Virus record (IMG/VR): IMGVR_UViG_3300042526_000402
Location: 62,001 to 126,000 of that record
DNA length: 64,000 bases
Source of the DNA: a virus
Reading direction: 5' to 3' (one strand)
A program made the translations under genes and the position numbers. Positions 62,273-64,000 of the stretch are shown in pieces. The notes beneath the pieces were generated by a model that was not told the DNA's origin, did not search any database, and saw only the letters and a program-made list of their open reading frames with translations. The first letter of the stretch is position 1. Each line of letters opens with the position of its first letter.

Positions 62273-62971
62273 TTAATTATTTTTTTCTGATGATTGAGAA
62301 TTTCTACTGTATTGGTTTGTAGATTCAATATCTCCAGCTATTATTGCTGTAGCATCATCAATTAGTAATTCAATTATATCATCTTTAAATTCACATGTTA
62401 CATCAGCAGCTGCAATAGCATTTGTATAAGGATCTGAGCAGTCTAAAAATTCTACTCTTCTTGGTTGTCTATAATATATTAATGATAATGCTCCTATAGT
62501 AAAATCCCCATTAGTGTAAACATTAACATTATTATTGCTTAGAGTAGCAAAGGTTTCTCCCCACTCAAAGCTTGGTTGTTTTGCTTTATCTCTTAAAAGT
62601 TCAGATACATTAGATTCTTCTGTAAGATAGATCATCATCCTCCGGTTATCACAACAACCTTTTTCTCCAGTAAAATCTACACGCTTCCATGCTAAATAAT
62701 TAGTAGGTAAAGCAGCAGAATAAAAAATTTGTTTATTAACAGGAGTCAATTGAGTTGTGGTGAGTAAAACCTGTAAGTCATCCTTTCTTCTATTAGTTTG
62801 CTCATCACCTTCTTTAACAAGATTCAATCCATGAAGTTGTCTTCTTACCCACTCTACCTGAGCTTTATTAAATGCCTCAACTATTTGCCAACATTGGATG
62901 TTGTCGTAATCTTGGCTATCTAATTTATTGAGACGCTGTTTTACTTTTATTTCAATAGTACTGTTTAACAT
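62273..62971 (-). CDS. putative head-tail adaptor, P22 gp4-like
   Basis: This 232-residue protein begins MLNSTIEIKVKQRLNKLDSQDYDNIQC and has two helical ends around a beta-rich middle. The N-terminal helix WQIVEAFNKAQVEWVRRQLHG and the C-terminal helix DDIIELLIDDATAIIAGDIES are in keeping with a gp4-like ring (head-tail adaptor) protein. The TLSNNNVNVY and LIYYRQPRRVEF segments fit a small beta core. It is the first recognisable structural gene at the right end and sits immediately upstream of the Dps-like and capsid genes. The match is by secondary structure and context, so another ring protein is possible. Confidence 0.45.
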   Translation of the reverse strand: MLNSTIEIKVKQRLNKLDSQDYDNIQCWQIVEAFNKAQVEWVRRQLHGLNLVKEGDEQTNRRKDDLQVLLTTTQLTPVNKQIFYSAALPTNYLAWKRVDFTGEKGCCDNRRMMIYLTEESNVSELLRDKAKQPSFEWGETFATLSNNNVNVYTNGDFTIGALSLIYYRQPRRVEFLDCSDPYTNAIAAADVTCEFKDDIIELLIDDATAIIAGDIESTNQYSRNSQSSEKNN

Positions 62972-62974
62972 TTT

Positions 62975-63121
62975 CTATTTGTTTTTAGCCATTGCTTTAA
63001 ATGTTCTAGCCAAAGCTTTTCTCTTTGGTGTACAAGTAGGTTTGGACATTGGAGTGCAGTAACCCTTATGTTTAGGGTTAACTGCTTTCTGTATCCAATT
63101 CTTATCTTTCTTCTCAGCCAT
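62975..63121 (-). CDS. small basic phage protein (48 aa)
   Basis: This 48-residue frame starts with ATG at 63121, two bases after the stop of the next upstream gene, and ends with TAG three bases before the 232-residue start. The sequence (MAEKKDKNWIQKAVNPKHKG...CTPMSKPTCTPKRKALAR) is strongly basic with two CTP motifs. I recall closely similar tiny genes beside the structural genes of many phages. It may associate with DNA or capsid, but no function is known to me. Confidence 0.6.
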   Translation of the reverse strand: MAEKKDKNWIQKAVNPKHKGYCTPMSKPTCTPKRKALARTFKAMAKNK

Positions 63122-63123
63122 TA

Positions 63124-63516
63124 CTAGCACTTCTTTTTAGTAGCACCACCCATTTTTTTCTTGGTCATTTTAGCACCAGCTATTCTATCTGCTGCAGTAG
63201 CTTTAGGGTTTTTATCTACACCAGCTTTAACTGAAAGCATACCAAAAGTAGAACCACCTTTTTTAAAGCTTGGTCTTTCAGATACACATCCACCAGTAGC
63301 AGATCTAACTGTACCTGGAGGGCAAGAATGTTTAACAGCAGTTACTTTAGAACCACCTTTTTTCATAGACTCCATACCTTGCATATTAGGTCCTGTAGCA
63401 CCTGCATTAGGGATTCCATATATTTGTCCTTTTGGTGTAGCAGAACCAACAGTAGTCTTCATTGTAGAACCTCCTGTTTTATATTTCATACCACCACATT
63501 TCATACACTTTGCCAT
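63124..63516 (-). CDS. small basic GG-motif protein, possible virion component
   Basis: This 130-residue protein is rich in K, G, S and T. It begins MAKCMKCGGMKYKTGG and includes repeated GG elements (KTGGS, KKGGS, FKKGGS, KMGGA) together with CPPGTVRSATGGC. There is no regular secondary structure prediction from composition; it is probably disordered and nucleic-acid or virion-associated. The GG elements are the same type as in the cargo proteins to the left. Tight packing between two tiny basic genes supports it as a real gene. Confidence 0.55.
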   Translation of the reverse strand: MAKCMKCGGMKYKTGGSTMKTTVGSATPKGQIYGIPNAGATGPNMQGMESMKKGGSKVTAVKHSCPPGTVRSATGGCVSERPSFKKGGSTFGMLSVKAGVDKNPKATAADRIAGAKMTKKKMGGATKKKC

Positions 63517-63522
63517 GACTAT

Positions 63523-63669
63523 TTATTTTTTAGTTGCTTTAATTTTCTTTTCTTGCTTCAGCATTTGAACTGTAGGTTTCTTACCAGAACCTTTATTATC
63601 ACGGATGTTGTCCCAGAGACCTCTCTGAGACATACTACCGTCTTTTCTTTTTATCATTTGCTTTGCCAT
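63523..63669 (-). CDS. small basic phage protein (48 aa)
   Basis: This 48-residue frame (MAKQMIKRKDGSMSQRGLWDN...KKPTVQMLKQEKKIKATKK) starts at an ATG overlapping the stop of the 80-residue gene as TAATG and ends six bases before the next ATG. It is highly basic (about one third K or R). With its neighbours it forms a row of four tiny basic genes. No family is recognised beyond a general resemblance to small phage basic proteins. Confidence 0.5.
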   Translation of the reverse strand: MAKQMIKRKDGSMSQRGLWDNIRDNKGSGKKPTVQMLKQEKKIKATKK

Positions 63670-63911
63670 TATTTTCTTTTCAAAGTTCTAACTGGTCTTG
63701 CTACAGTTTTTCCTGCAGGAGCTTTACCTGAAGTTACAAAACCACCTAATGCTTTAATTTGATCTTGTGCTAATTTTTGTACATGACCCATCATCTTAGG
63801 ATCTTTTTTAATTTCTTCAGCCCTTTTTAAAGTACTTAAAGCAGATTCAATTTCCCATCTGTCCATTTCTTTTTTTACAGGAGCCGCAATTGTTTTAGTT
63901 ACTTTTGCCAT
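63669..63911 (-). CDS. small helical phage protein (80 aa)
   Basis: This 80-residue protein has a central helix (DRWEIESALSTLKRAEEIKKDPKMM) that I recall from small phage genes near the structural module, then a helix VQKLAQDQIKALG and a basic tail. Composition suggests a cytosolic helical hairpin. It starts two bases after the stop of the partial gene at the right edge and overlaps the next ATG by one base. Confidence 0.55.
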   Translation of the reverse strand: MAKVTKTIAAPVKKEMDRWEIESALSTLKRAEEIKKDPKMMGHVQKLAQDQIKALGGFVTSGKAPAGKTVARPVRTLKRK

Positions 63912-63913
63912 GA

Positions 63914-64000
63914 CTATTTCTTTTTAAATAAATTTTTAAAAAATAATTTAATTTTAGTAGACAATGATACTGACTCAACTACTATTTCTTTAACTTCATC
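63914..64000 (-). CDS. 3' end of a gene that begins beyond the window
   Basis: The minus strand is open from base 64000 to a TAG at 63914-63916, giving the last 28 residues of an unseen protein (VSLSTKIKLFFKNLFKKK at the end). The tail is basic and amphipathic. It ends two bases before the ATG of the 80-residue gene. In crAss-like genomes the portal and terminase genes lie upstream of the capsid, so this could be the end of such a gene, but the fragment cannot show it. Confidence 0.5.
   Translation of the reverse strand, partial: DEVKEIVVESVSLSTKIKLFFKNLFKKK

Noticed and set aside
2740-63900. Many plus-strand open frames of 60-165 codons opposite the giant genes
   Set aside because: They lie wholly inside longer minus-strand genes, have S/L/I/F-rich translations typical of the antisense of AT-rich coding DNA and no independent start context.
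1-64000. Alternative genetic code (TAG or TGA reassigned), as in some crAss-like phages
   Set aside because: TAG ends the genes at 62975 and 63914 and TGA ends the 193-residue gene in an ATGA overlap, while the giants have no in-frame stops, so the standard bacterial code fits.
1-64000. tRNA genes, CRISPR arrays, insertion sequences, integrase or attachment sites, diversity-generating retroelement
   Set aside because: No cloverleaf-sized gap, no spaced direct repeats, no transposase-, integrase- or reverse-transcriptase-like sequence was seen. The gaps are mostly under 110 bases.

Overview
The window is about two thirds protein giants and reads as part of a large, AT-rich tailed-phage genome. 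I assign it to the crAss-like phages (Crassvirales), whose known hosts are Bacteroidota. Four things support this. One 3,466-residue protein carries the DFDID catalytic signature of crAss-like single-chain RNA polymerases. Very large putative virion cargo genes sit beside a P22 gp10-like tail stabilisation (muzzle) gene. The order capsid, fibres, ring proteins, muzzle, cargo, RNA polymerase matches my recollection of the group. SprB-like immunoglobulin-type domains and a TTG-N20-TATATTTG promoter match point to a Bacteroidota host. No similarity search was run, so family names rest on motifs and recollection.

Layout. Positions 1-2691 hold a plus-strand block of small accessory genes: a truncated HExxH metallopeptidase-like gene, several small unknowns, the flavin-dependent thymidylate synthase thyX, a one-helix membrane protein and a MazG-like NTP pyrophosphohydrolase. 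It ends in a strong intrinsic terminator at 2696-2725. Everything from 2736 to the right edge is on the minus strand and runs right to left.

The minus strand begins at the right edge with the tail of an unseen gene and a cluster of very small basic proteins. It continues with a gp4-like adaptor candidate, a Dps/ferritin-like protein and the probable major capsid protein, which has its own leader and terminator. Next come a structural protein, a zinc-ribbon protein and a fibre/adhesin block of five genes (55-59 kb and 52-55 kb), four of which share an N-terminal cysteine module. A terminator overlapping a promoter (52309-52349) separates this block from ring/adaptor proteins and the muzzle protein. 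Then follow four putative cargo proteins (2241, 945, 910 and 1051 aa) and three head-to-tail giants of 2647, 3466 and 2628 aa.

How the genes work together (inference). The right part builds the head, fibres and tail. The left giants are probably packaged and delivered with the DNA, as proposed for crAss-like RNA polymerases. They combine an RNA polymerase, a polynucleotide-kinase-like P-loop domain, a PD-(D/E)xK nuclease, a nucleotidyltransferase-like motif, a LysM domain and several zinc metallopeptidase motifs. Many junctions are TAATG or ATGA overlaps, so stoichiometry may be set partly by translational coupling. The strongest leads are the kinase fused to the polymerase, the multiple zincins beside GG-rich linkers and repeated acidic motifs in the cargo proteins, and a TA-rich element shared by several late leaders. 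No tRNA, CRISPR array, insertion sequence, integrase or reverse transcriptase was seen, and no stretch above 300 bases lacks a gene.
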